The notes under the pieces were generated by a model. It had not been told where the DNA came from. It saw nothing but the letters and a program-made list of their open reading frames with translations, and did not search any database. This document shows, one piece after another, positions 22,701 through 32,595 of a stretch of DNA of 64,000 nucleotides. Each line of letters opens with the position of its first letter. Within the stretch, counting starts at the first letter, position 1. Source of the stretch: Thelephora terrestris (Eukaryota; Basidiomycota; Agaricomycetes; Thelephorales; Thelephoraceae); assembly GCA_015956445.1 (NCBI GenBank), contig WIUZ02000026.1, positions 273,501 through 337,500 of the forward strand, read 5' to 3'. The position numbers and the translations under genes were made by a program.

Positions 22701-25700
22701 CCGAAACGTGAGGGTCATTGACAACGAACTATGTCTAGTCGGATCGTACAACAAGACATCGGGCATTGTACGTTTATTCCTCAAAGCGGTGAGAACCACG
22801 TTGATCGTGTTTGTTTTTTAGACCGAGAGGCGAAAGAAGATATACCGGTTCGTTCCGAAGAGTCTTTACCAACCCTGCATCATCGACTGGTTCATCATCC
22901 GGCCGGTGGAGATCATCCTTGCAGGAGCTCTCGGGCTAGATTCCGCGGTGGAGGAACTACGGTACCGGCTTTTTCCCGGGGTTTACCATCCGTTCACTTC
23001 AGAGGTCTTCTCTAAATGTCTGAAGAGGGACTCGCATCTTCACCTTGGTCAAGGGATTGGACTCTCGGACTTCCGAGACCTTCAATGCAACATTGTCGAT
23101 CAGCACCGGGACCCGGAGGCGATCAAGCTCAAGAGTTCGGACAACGTATCTGACCTTCAACAAGGTCATTCCCCCTCCATGGCGGACGAATATTACCTCC
23201 TAAGGCCCGATCGTCCCTGTGACAGGGGCGCGATCGCAGCATACCATCGTGCCTCAAGTTGGTGGCAGCACATCACTGGTATTCAGATTTCAGTTTTAAT
23301 GAGAAATCACACTGACGTTTCTTCTCAGGAATCCAACCGATAGAATCCCCTTCCAAGTCCAATCAAACAAACGCCCACCACCAGATAGGCCACGCGCCGT
23401 TCACCTCGACGCCGGGGCTCGAATCGGAAATAAACCGGTTGGTGAGTCAGGTGGCGAACCTCAGTATCAGCCTCCGTTCAACCATCAACGATTCGATCGG
23501 GAGCGCGCTTGCCTTACAAGAGAGGAGGGGGTTGAACACAGAACCTTCGTCTCAACTTCAACGCGAACTTTATGTTCCCCACCCGTCACTCACAAGGCTG
23601 CTTCGGAATTTCCTAGGCAACGGCTCAGCCACGTTCAAGACCCCGGAGCAAGCGGAGGCGATTGAATTTGTCCTCGCGCACGAACGTCATCTCCTGTTGG
23701 TTGGACCAACTGCGATGGGGAAAACACTTGCTTACATGCTCCCCGCTGCCAACCGCGATCACGGGATCACCTGCGTCCTTCTCCCTCTTTCCGCTCTCCA
23801 CACCGACTTTGACCGCAGGTGTACGGACCTGAAGATTGAAAGCTCACGATGGACGCCACAGAACGACCGACCGAGGACGAAGATCATTTACGTATCACCT
23901 GAACATGCACAGACTAAGCGGTTCAACGACCACGTCTTTGAATTGCATCGACTCGGACTCCTCAAACAATTCGTAATCGACGAGGTTCATCTTGTGAAAA
24001 GTCACTCCGACTTCCGTTTTTGCTTCTCGGCGTTAAAACCCCTTCTCAGCTGTGGTGAGTCTGAAAACCAACGTTGTACGGTGAAGTCTAAGTTCAGTTA
24101 CAGGCGTCCCCTTCTTGTTGATGACAGCAACTTGTCCGCTTCCCCTTCGATCCGAGATCTTGGGCGCTTTAGGAATCAGCGATTGCCACATCATCCACGC
24201 CCCCACAGACAGGCCCGAAATCTCTTACCGGGTTGACATTTCTCCAACTCTCGATGAAGCGAAGGAGAAGTTGGTGGTGGCTGTCGAGGACCGGCTTGCC
24301 AAGACAAAGTCGACTTCGTTCCGAGGGCTGGTCTATTGCCGAAGTAAGAAGGATGTTGACGAGATTGCTGAGAGGTTGGGGTGCGACGCGTTTCACGCAG
24401 GACGACCGGTCGAGGAGAGAAAAGCCAGCTTCCAGAACTGGGTCAATGGGAAGAAGAAGTTTATCATCTGCTCGTCGTTGCTGGGCTGCGGTATCGATAT
24501 CGAAGGTGTGGCCGTCGTCTTCCATTTTGGAACTCCCTGGTCAATCTTGGACTTTGCTCAGGAGAGTGGCAGAGCTGGGCGTGGAGGCAAGGCCTCAATC
24601 AGTGTTGTCTACGCTGCAATGGATGAACGGGAGCCTGATGACGGGGAGGAAAATGCTCTCTATGGCAAGAAGACAATGAGGGAGTGGACACTTCAGAACT
24701 CGATCTGCCGTCGGGTTACTCTCAGCTCCTTCTTGGACGACCGGCGCACCACGTGCACTCTCCTCAAGGGTGCGGTTCCATGCGACGTGTGCTCTGCAAA
24801 GTCGTTGGAGCCACACCCAGGACTCCTGGTTCCATTTTCAACCCTCACAATCCCCTCTGAGAACGCTCCCGAGGCGATGCACCTTCCGACCGTCCCACAG
24901 TCTTCTCTAGAATATGTGGTTAGCGAGAACTCACTGCCGACGACCAAGTAAGTTATTTTTTTGATCTCTCGAGGCTTGCGCTGATGCGAACCTATCCAGA
25001 TCACTCACGTCGCATCCTGAACTCGTCACACCCGCCAATCAAGGACCAGCCCCTTTGAGCCAGCTAAAGCGGAAGCGTGATGAAGAACCAAGGTGAATTT
25101 ATTCCTTAAACGTGCCCTGCACGATGCTGACAACGAATTCTCTGGGAGTGGGGCAAACAAACGACAGCGGGTTAGCCAGGTCACAGGCCCGATCCAACCT
25201 TCCGAGACAGTGACGGTACCGCGGCGGACGGAGAACCCTCTCCTCGAGGACATCGAACGCAAGGCTTTGGCGGCCATCCACGAGCGAAGGAAGCACATAC
25301 CAGCATCTTCGACTGTCTCGGTCTCAAAGAACATCTGGGCGAACGAGCTGGTGCTTGAGATTGCGGCACAGATGGTCCACGAGGTGAGAGCTGATGTCAC
25401 GGAAAACTACCGTGGGTGCTCGCCTTGCTATATGATAGCAGGTGAGGCGGGCACTACCCATCGGTCTGGAAAGGGATGTCCCAAGATGCCGCTTACCCGA
25501 TCAACTGTGGGCTGGACGGATTTCAAGGATAACCTGAAGTTTGCAGAAGGGATCATGTGTTGGAATTGCCTCTTGCCGACGGTAATTTTGTTGCCACATT
25601 TTGAACGCCCCGTTGACTAGAGATCAAACAGAATGAAAAAACGAACATGGCCGGTGCCGTCTATCATAACACCGATGAGTGTACTCTACGGCACTACATC

Positions 25701-25901
25701 CGCCCTGTCCTCTTCGCGTTTTACCAGTACGGCACGGATGATCTCAAGAAGTTTGTAGAAGAGAACCTGGGTGTATGCCCATGGGGGCAGGGTATCGATT
25801 CGTACATCGAGTGGCTGACAGCTCAACCAGGGAACGATATCCCAAACCATCTCAGGTTGTATTGGTGGACTCTGATGTTCTGGAGGATGTCGCGAGGGTG
25901 A
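19733..25901 (+). CDS. tyrosine-recombinase-like / RecQ-type helicase fusion protein
   Basis: From 20,158 I can join ten exons in frame: 20158-20359, 20413-21539, 21596-22042, 22095-22767, 22822-23278, 23329-24054, 24104-24947, 25000-25092, 25149-25581 and 25632-25901. The nine introns are 49-56 nt with GT/AG ends, giving about 1,757 codons. Exons before 20,158 are likely but unclear. Order of parts: a C2HC finger (CPYAGC, then H and C after intron 1), an acidic linker, a second finger (CDTCGHACKSRDSMRRH), a region (22.1-23.2 kb) with tyrosine-recombinase-like motifs (GGGPARGTEF, YNKT, SDFRD, QQGHS, DEYY), then RecQ motifs (FKTPEQAEAI, GPTAMGKT, DEVH, MTATCP, LVYCRSKK, QESGRAGRGG). A cysteine-rich tail (CSPC, CWNC) follows. 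Helicases of this type are known beside fungal telomeres. Here a minisatellite of telomere-like repeats follows within 250 bp. I find no stop or frameshift. Confidence 0.85.
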
Positions 25902-26140
25902 ACTGATTAGTTTGCGTCCGCTATCACGCCGTCGTAGTGCCCTTTGTACAGAGTTAGGTTACTTTCGAACAGAGCTCTTGCACTCTGTCTGTTACAGCTG
26001 AAGTCCGGTTGAGGGGATCTGGTATGACGGGCGGTCTGTCGAACCACTTTGGCGGATACACACGTCACGCTCTGGAGAAGATACAGACGCTGGAACATTT
26101 TAGGAATTAACTGGGTCCATTCAATACCATACATGCACCT

Positions 26141-26600
26141 CGGACAGTTAGGTTGGGTGAACTAACCCATCGGCCAGTTAGGTTAGGTTAGCTAACACTT
26201 CGGACAGTTAGGTTAGGTTAGCTAACACTTCGGACAGTTAGGTTAGGTTAGCTAACACTTCGGACAGTTAGGTTAGGTTAGCTAACACCTCGGACAGTTA
26301 GGTTAGGTGAACCAACCCATCGGACAGTTAGGTTAGGTTAGCTAACACCTCGGACAGTTAGGTTAGGTGAACTAACCCATTGGACGGTTAGGTTAGGTTA
26401 GCTAACACCTCGGACAGTTAGGTTAGGTGAACTAACCCATCGGACAGTTAGGTTAGGTTAGCTAACCCATCGGACAGTTAGGTTAGGTAAACCAACCCAT
26501 CGGACAGTTAGGTTAGGTAACCTAACCCCTCGGACAGTTAAGGGTTAGGAAGTTAGGGGTTAGGAGGTTAGGGTTATGAGGTTAGGGGTTAGGACAGGTT
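26141..26600 (+). repeat. 30-bp telomere-like minisatellite
   Basis: About 14 units of CGGACAGTTAGGTTAGGTTA plus GCTAACACCT (with variants), exactly 30 bp each, then irregular GGTTAGGGGTTAGG runs to 26,595. The G-rich strand is the plus strand, the same orientation as the tracts at 57.7, 58.7 and 63.2 kb. It starts about 240 bp after the stop of the helicase gene. A GGGCCCGC-GAGA-GCGGGCCC hairpin (26,612-26,631) follows it. Confidence 0.9.
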
Positions 26601-26827
26601 TATTATCTCTCGGGCCCGCGAGAGCGGGCCCTTTGCACCACACGGCCCGAGAGGGCTCCATTGTATATAACAAAAAAGCTGGGATATCTACCAAACCCAA
26701 TAATGGAATGATTCAATTTACACCGGGTCGCAACTGTGGGAAACTCACTGCCCAATAACATTTCAATGTTTCAACGTTCACATGGATCGAATTCCTGCAC
26801 AATGCCTAAGACCTAATCTAAAGGGGA

Positions 26828-27560
26828 ACGACACACACCATGTGGAACGTAGCACTGAAGAGCAGATGGCAATCTCTACGAAGTGTGTAGCTCCCATTAG
26901 GGAATGAATAGCACAGACCAAGGAGGACATAGCACTGAAGCGTAGATGCCAATCATTAAAAAGTGTGTAGCTCTTATCAGGAGACGAATAGCACATGCCA
27001 CAGGGAACGTAGCACTGAGGACCACATAGCAATCACCAATGAGCATGTAGTTCTTACCGGGAGATGAATAGCACACACCAAGGGGAATGTAGCACTGAAG
27101 AGTAGATGCCAATCATTACGAAGTGTGTAGCTCCCATAAGGAAACGAATAGCACGCACCAAGGAGGACATAGCACTGAAGTGTAGATGCCAATCATTAAA
27201 AAGTGTGTAGCTCTTATCAGGAGATGAATAGCACACGCCACAGGGAACGTAGCACTGAGGACCACATAGCAATCACCAATGAGCATGTAGCTCTTACCGG
27301 GAGATGAATAGCACCCACCAAGGGGAATGTAGCACTGAAGAGTAGATGGCAATCATTACGAAGTGTGTAGCTCTCACTAGAAAATGAATAGCACACGGCA
27401 CGAAACATGTAGCACTGAAGCATAGATGCTAATCATTAAAAGGTGTGTAGCTCTCACTAGGAGATTAATAGCACATGCCACAGGGAACGCAGTGCCAAAG
27501 AGTAGATGGCAACTATAATGAAGTGTGCAGCTCCCACTAGGAGAAGAACAGCACACCCCA
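26828..27560. repeat. 80-bp satellite array, about 9 units
   Basis: AGCACTGAAG or AGCACTGAGG recurs at 26,851, 26,931, 27,011 and so on, every 80 bp. Monomers form a 240-bp higher-order repeat: units at 26,890-27,130 are nearly identical to 27,130-27,370 while neighbours differ. Because 80 is not a multiple of three, the overlapping minus-strand frames are not genes. The same satellite forms a larger array at 36,712-38,720. Short similar flanks (AATTCCTGCACAATGCCTA near 26,790; AATTCCTACAAGATGCCTA near 27,664) bracket it. Confidence 0.9.
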
Positions 27561-27774
27561 AGGGAAAGACACCAGCATACCATCAACGGTGCCACATGAG
27601 CACCCGCACCCCATTCACTCTGCACAATCTTACTGATTTTTCTTCGAGCTCAGCAGATGAATCAAATTCCTACAAGATGCCTAGGATAAGTAAAAGTCAA
27701 TCAAGAATGATAATGTACAGAATTTACAGTCCCAACATATGATCAACGGAAAGTGGTCGTGCAAAGTAGTCACA

Positions 27775-30468
27775 TCAATATCCAAACCCAGATAGGTAAA
27801 TGGATTGCTCGGAAAATAACATCGCAGATGCTGCGTCTTGTAAGCAAGCAGCCACAGCCTCAACAAGCCCCTGCTGAAAGTCTACCTGCTCATGGTATCC
27901 AAAGGTGGGAGCTGAGCTACTACCACCAACACCGTCTTGACTAGCTCCAGAGGTATCCGGTGCTGGAACAAAGATGGCGCTCTCCTCATCCAGCATTGGC
28001 CTATCTTCCATCATCTGGTAACACTGCCCATCGTCGTAGTCGTCGTCGTCACTGGAGGCGTTGCGGATCTCGCCGTCATTGCCGGATAAGAGGGCGTCAG
28101 CTTTAGCCCTGTTATCGTTGTCGTTGGAGGCTATACCAGCTAGAGCATCGTCGTCATCATCGGAGCTGTTGAAGATTTCACCATCGTCATCTGGAGAGAG
28201 GGTGTCAGCCTTAGCCCCGTCGTCGTCGTCGTTTGAGCCAATACCAGCTACAGCGTCGTGGTCGTCGTCGGAGGTGTCGAAAATTTCACCGTCGTTGTCT
28301 GAAGAGGGGGCGTCAGCTTCGGCTCTGGTGTCCTCGTTGTTGGAGCCAACACCAGCTGTAGCATCCTCGTCTTTGCCGGAGACGTTGAAGATTCCACTGT
28401 CGTCGTTGGAAGGAGGGGTGCCAGCTTCGGCTCTGGTGTCCTCGTCGTTGGAGCCAACACCAGCTATAGCATCCTCGTCTTTGCCGGAGATGTTGAAGAT
28501 TTCACCGTCGTCGTTGGAAGGAGGGGTGCCAGCTTCAGCTGTGTTGTCCTCGTCGTTGGAGGCGATACCAGCTACAGTGTCATGGTTGTCGGAGGCGTCG
28601 TTAGGCATTGAGGAGGAGGAGCAACCTGGGGCTTCGACCATCAGACTTTGAAGGCTGTGATCAACGTAGCTTGTCCCAATACGTTCGCCGACGATAGAGT
28701 ACACCGCACCCCAATACCCACCCCTCCCAGTTTCTTCCAACATCCTCTGAGTCTGCACCGCCGCTTCTTTGGGCTTCCCACGAACGATAGAGCCTTGAGT
28801 GGTAGGGACATCTTCAGCCTCATCGTAGGTGGCCTCGGGGACAAATCTGCGAGTCGCGAGTCGCTTCGGCCTGGCAGTCGTCTTGACTTCCTCCACGGTC
28901 AAAGTAACCTCCCTGCGTTTTGAGGCTTTTGGCCCGCCCCCACCCTTTGGTCCTTTTCCGGCGAACAAGTCAGGTGGCAAGGATCGAATTTCCCCGGACA
29001 AAAGTTTCGCCACAATCTCCTCGTCGATCTTTATGCCACGGCAGGAGATGTAAGGTTCTCTTTTCTTCCTACAGCAACTGCTGCAGTTGCACTCGTTGCA
29101 ACAGGAAGGACAAACGAAATCATCCTTGAATTGCTCAAATAGGATATTGTGGTATCTAGTATGGGCATGGATAATCCAGTCAAAATCCACCCACATTAAC
29201 ACAGAGCAGGAGTACCTCTTAGCTATGCACAAAACACAGTAGTTCCTTGTACAATCGCGACAAGACATCTTGGGACGCGTGTTCGAGCTTCGACATTGGT
29301 GACAGGAGGTGGGCTCGGAAAGTTTGACGTTGCGGTAGGGTCCCTCCGCATTTGCGCTGCCCGTCCGTTCCTGCAAGGAGGTTGTCTCGGTGCTTGTTAC
29401 ACGAGGCACCGGAGCATCCGAGTCGCTGCCATGTCCATCGACCATGTTTGCCACCTCACTGGTTGATGCAATGGACAACGTAAGAGCACTGCCACCTACG
29501 GTAGGCCCTGAAGCACTGAGCTCGGTCAGGGGGGAATCCGGCACTGGGTCGGAAGGCAAACAATCACCGGCAGGAATGCTCGAGGTTGTCTTCGCAGAGG
29601 TGCTCCTTCGACTCTTGGACTCCAACGAGTGAGGGGAGGCTCCCACCGATTGCAACCTCGCATGGCGCGCAGGAATCCGAATGGTCAAGGGCCTTGGGTG
29701 GAAATCCGGGGATGATGCAGAACTCGGAGCGGGGGTAGGGGAACACGGCTCCAAGAACACAGGGGTCATGCGGAGGAGAGCGGTATCGATGGAGATATCT
29801 GGGTTTGGTCCCCAAGGCTGTTGGTTGATGATCTCGTCCATAGTCATAATCGAACGTAGATCGGTGACAGGAACCGTATCCTCCAAGCTGAGGTCACCAT
29901 AGTTAGGCGCGCTTAGCCAATCCCACGGCGCTTCGGCAGATCGAAAAGCATCCGATGGTGTGACCTCATCGCCTGGACCCTCGGAAGCGATAGCCGACGA
30001 TTCAAAGAATTCGTTCAACACGGCGTCTCCGGGCTCTTCGTCAGACTCAACCTTACAAATTCTTCCGATGATATGCCCGGTAACGAACCGTGCTGATAAG
30101 TGCTCAGAAATTTCGTCGTTGGGATAATTAGGGTAAGCGGGTATCTCGTATGTTTCTGCCGTAGGATCGTTATCAAGGTCGTACGCAAGCACAGGCAGGT
30201 CACTGGCGTCTACATCCGAATCCGAAGCCTCGAAAGGTTGAGAGTGGGGTGTGGGACTCGAGGTGTCCCAAACAGCAAGGTAGGCATTCTCACGGACAGG
30301 AGTGGTCATGTGTTGATCAGAATGCGGGTTAGGGGGGATTGATTCGGAGGCTGTCTCATGTGTCCCATCAGGGAACGCTTCTCCTACTGCACGCGCCTCT
30401 GATGTTGACGCAGCTGTGGATGATGACTGGTCGATCATGATCTCGATTGGCCAAATTTTCCCTGGCAA
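27775..30468 (-). CDS. R1-type (4CXXC) zinc-finger protein with acidic repeat tail
   Basis: An 897-codon frame without introns. Residues about 387-470 form a cysteine cluster of the zf-4CXXC_R1 type: CHQC, CRDCTRNYCVLC, then CPSCCNECNCSSCC. This domain is known from the R1 repressor of monoamine oxidase A and JPO-type nuclear proteins and is frequent in Agaricomycetes; binding of chromatin or DNA is inferred. The N-terminal 380 residues are Ser/Thr/Pro-rich. Residues about 626-812 are five 36-aa acidic repeats (SNDEDTRAEAGTPPSNDD and variants), a 108-bp coding minisatellite. Basic patches (KASKRREVTL, RPKRLATRR) lie between. The frame upstream of the first ATG is also open (FRESLPLSLPGKIWPIEI across 30,440-30,500), so the real protein may start further up in an exon near 30,500-31,000. 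Probably a nuclear regulator. Confidence 0.75.
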   Translation of the reverse strand: MPGKIWPIEIMIDQSSSTAASTSEARAVGEAFPDGTHETASESIPPNPHSDQHMTTPVRENAYLAVWDTSSPTPHSQPFEASDSDVDASDLPVLAYDLDNDPTAETYEIPAYPNYPNDEISEHLSARFVTGHIIGRICKVESDEEPGDAVLNEFFESSAIASEGPGDEVTPSDAFRSAEAPWDWLSAPNYGDLSLEDTVPVTDLRSIMTMDEIINQQPWGPNPDISIDTALLRMTPVFLEPCSPTPAPSSASSPDFHPRPLTIRIPARHARLQSVGASPHSLESKSRRSTSAKTTSSIPAGDCLPSDPVPDSPLTELSASGPTVGGSALTLSIASTSEVANMVDGHGSDSDAPVPRVTSTETTSLQERTGSANAEGPYRNVKLSEPTSCHQCRSSNTRPKMSCRDCTRNYCVLCIAKRYSCSVLMWVDFDWIIHAHTRYHNILFEQFKDDFVCPSCCNECNCSSCCRKKREPYISCRGIKIDEEIVAKLLSGEIRSLPPDLFAGKGPKGGGGPKASKRREVTLTVEEVKTTARPKRLATRRFVPEATYDEAEDVPTTQGSIVRGKPKEAAVQTQRMLEETGRGGYWGAVYSIVGERIGTSYVDHSLQSLMVEAPGCSSSSMPNDASDNHDTVAGIASNDEDNTAEAGTPPSNDDGEIFNISGKDEDAIAGVGSNDEDTRAEAGTPPSNDDSGIFNVSGKDEDATAGVGSNNEDTRAEADAPSSDNDGEIFDTSDDDHDAVAGIGSNDDDDGAKADTLSPDDDGEIFNSSDDDDDALAGIASNDNDNRAKADALLSGNDGEIRNASSDDDDYDDGQCYQMMEDRPMLDEESAIFVPAPDTSGASQDGVGGSSSAPTFGYHEQVDFQQGLVEAVAACLQDAASAMLFSEQSIYLSGFGY

Positions 30469-31922
30469 AGACAGCGGCAGAGACTCACGGAAGATACGGG
30501 GGACGTCTCGGAGCGTTTGGTTGGAATTTGGGGCAAACGGGATCCCTTGGTCGGGGAGGGCTCGCCAGCAACGATCTCAACCTCCATGGAACTGTCGGTC
30601 AAGGGGGAGTCTTCGTCGATGTCAATGATACTCTGCGCACGCTCGGGGTGAGGAGTAGATGACCGAGAACCGAGCTATGGGCAGTTGACGTTAAACAGTT
30701 CGAGACATCCGACCACAGGTTTGGTGGACATACCATCTGGGCGTTAGCCACAGGCATCAGGCGCCACTGCGGGGATTCACCATCACCGACAGTTGGATGA
30801 TTATTAATCTCCGGTTCTAACGGCACTCGTTCGACAAGTCCCGTAGCCTTCAAGACAATAAAGCAAGAAATCAGCGGACTTCGGAACAGGAGAAGAAGGG
30901 CGGCTGACCTCGTGAATGGTTGCGTTCGATTCGATATAATCCTCCATGAACACCCGAGCGCTAACTTGTGCGGATCGATAGGTTGAAAAGACGTGCGGCG
31001 CAGGAGATAAGAAGAAAGGGTTAGGTAGGCTTTGGAACGATCCCTTGCCTTATATGACACGTCACAACGAGGCGTGACCAGAAGCAGGCCTACCCTGCAC
31101 GCCCACCCTATAGATGAGGTGTACAACGCCAAATCCGATAGGGAGGTCCAGATGCGAACCACGTAAGCAGTGTGACTGATGAGAATTTCCTTTTCGGGAC
31201 AGAGTTCCCGGTCTCACCGAACCAAGTCCTCCGTCATCACGACAAACTCCATCACGCTCTGGCCTTTCCTGCCATGTACGGATTCCACCGCGCCCCATTC
31301 TCCCTCCATGCTCTCCACGCCTTCTCGGCTCATCGCCCCACCAATCTTCATCGCCTGTTTGCACGCTCACTGGCGTCGCCACGCCTCGGTGCTGGAGGCA
31401 AAAGGCTTATACCCCAGATCAACGTACGTCCATCACTTGAATGTTGTCGGATGTCGGAACACCGACTGCCACCACGACAAGTAGCGACAATGATGGTGAT
31501 GGTAGCAACATCTGCCCGTGAGCCATGTCCCACCTGTATGTACGCTCCCTCCCTCTGGCTTCTCGACTCAGGCGACGTGCGCGAGCCTCACTTGCACATG
31601 TCCCCACTCAACACTGTTTCTCCCTTGTTCTTTGTAGCTGCAGCCTTCTAGCTCCACCTGGCTCGCAACCTCTGCCAGCGCCCCCTCTACCATTTATTCC
31701 AGCCATTAGTTTTCCCTTCTCGCTTTCCATAGAATTGTGTCGTATCAGCCAAATATATGTACCGACCGTGTGGAACATACGGACCAGACAAAATTGAGAA
31801 AAACTAAGCCGCGTAACCGGACGCTCTACCAATTTCGATTTGAAAAGAGATAGCACACATACAAACACAGCTCCAAGTCCATACAAAACAAAGGTCCACC
31901 GGCTACAAGACGCACAAGATTT
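30469..31922. other. possible 5' exons of the R1 gene; otherwise no gene
   Basis: Minus-strand frames between 30,470 and 31,160 have coding-like composition and could be 5' exons of the R1 gene, but I could not fix splice sites. From 31,170 to 31,922 no gene is supported. Confidence 0.35.
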
Positions 31923-32595
31923 CTAGGCAACGGACCCCCCGACGTCGCCCAAGTCGTCGACACCGTCAAAGTTGTCAGCGCCATCAAAGTCATCAACATC
32001 ATCAAGGCCACCAAAATCATTGGCATCTACATCGTCAAAGCTTTGTCCATCCCCGAACATGTCGTCAAAGCTTTGTCCATCCCCAAACATATCATCAAAG
32101 CTCCCGCCATCCCCAAACATATTGTTAATCTCGCCATCAAGATTACCTATGCTGGAAGCCTCGTCGGCGTCACCAGCGGTTTCTTCCACTCCTTCACCTT
32201 CACTCTCACAGCTCTTCTGACCTTCGTTGCCGTTCCCTGTCGCTGACTGTTGCGACTCCTCTTCGAGACGTTCGATTAATGCCAACATTTCACCCATCTC
32301 TGCCGAGACTGCATCCAGGCCCTCCTTCAACTTTTCCTGGCGGGTGATGAACTTCCTGGGCGCCTTGACCCCTTTGATAGAACAACCCTTCCTTTTGCTC
32401 CTACAACTGGTGCACGCATTTTCGGGAGCAGACCTCGGGACCTGGCAAGCGGTGCCAGCCTTCAAACAGAGCTCGCATGGGCTGTAACCGGATATCAGGT
32501 ATGGACAGAGCCGTATGCGACATAACTCACTTTCTAACTGTCAAAAGCTTGTGATCTTTTCTTCCCAGATCGGATACGAGTGCAGAGCGCATCAT
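31923..32595 (-). CDS. small Zn2Cys6-like protein with coiled coil and acidic repeats
   Basis: Two exons, 32531-32595 and 31923-32481, joined over a 49-nt intron (GTGAGT to CAG), give 207 aa starting MMRSALVSDLGR. The junction completes a six-cysteine cluster, C-x2-C-x6-C-x10-C-x2-C-x6-C (CELC, GTAC, NACTSC, KGC), which is the spacing of fungal Zn2Cys6 binuclear DNA-binding domains. A short coiled coil follows (residues about 72-96, EKLKEGLDAVSAEM), then a very acidic tail with three MFGDG-SFDD repeats of 10 residues and Asp-rich DDVDDFDG runs that look like an activation-type region. Too short to be a full Zn2Cys6 transcription factor. A related cluster occurs in the gene at 38,905-40,514, so this may be a local family. 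Function unknown. Confidence 0.65.

Noticed and set aside
26778-27625. Overlapping minus-strand frames encoding Cys/Tyr/Ser-rich peptides
   Set aside because: They come from the 80-bp satellite, which changes frame every unit. No start, domain or splice pattern supports a gene.
28061-28651. A 196-codon plus-strand frame rich in Ser, Ala and Leu
   Set aside because: Antisense shadow of the acidic coding repeats of the R1 gene.
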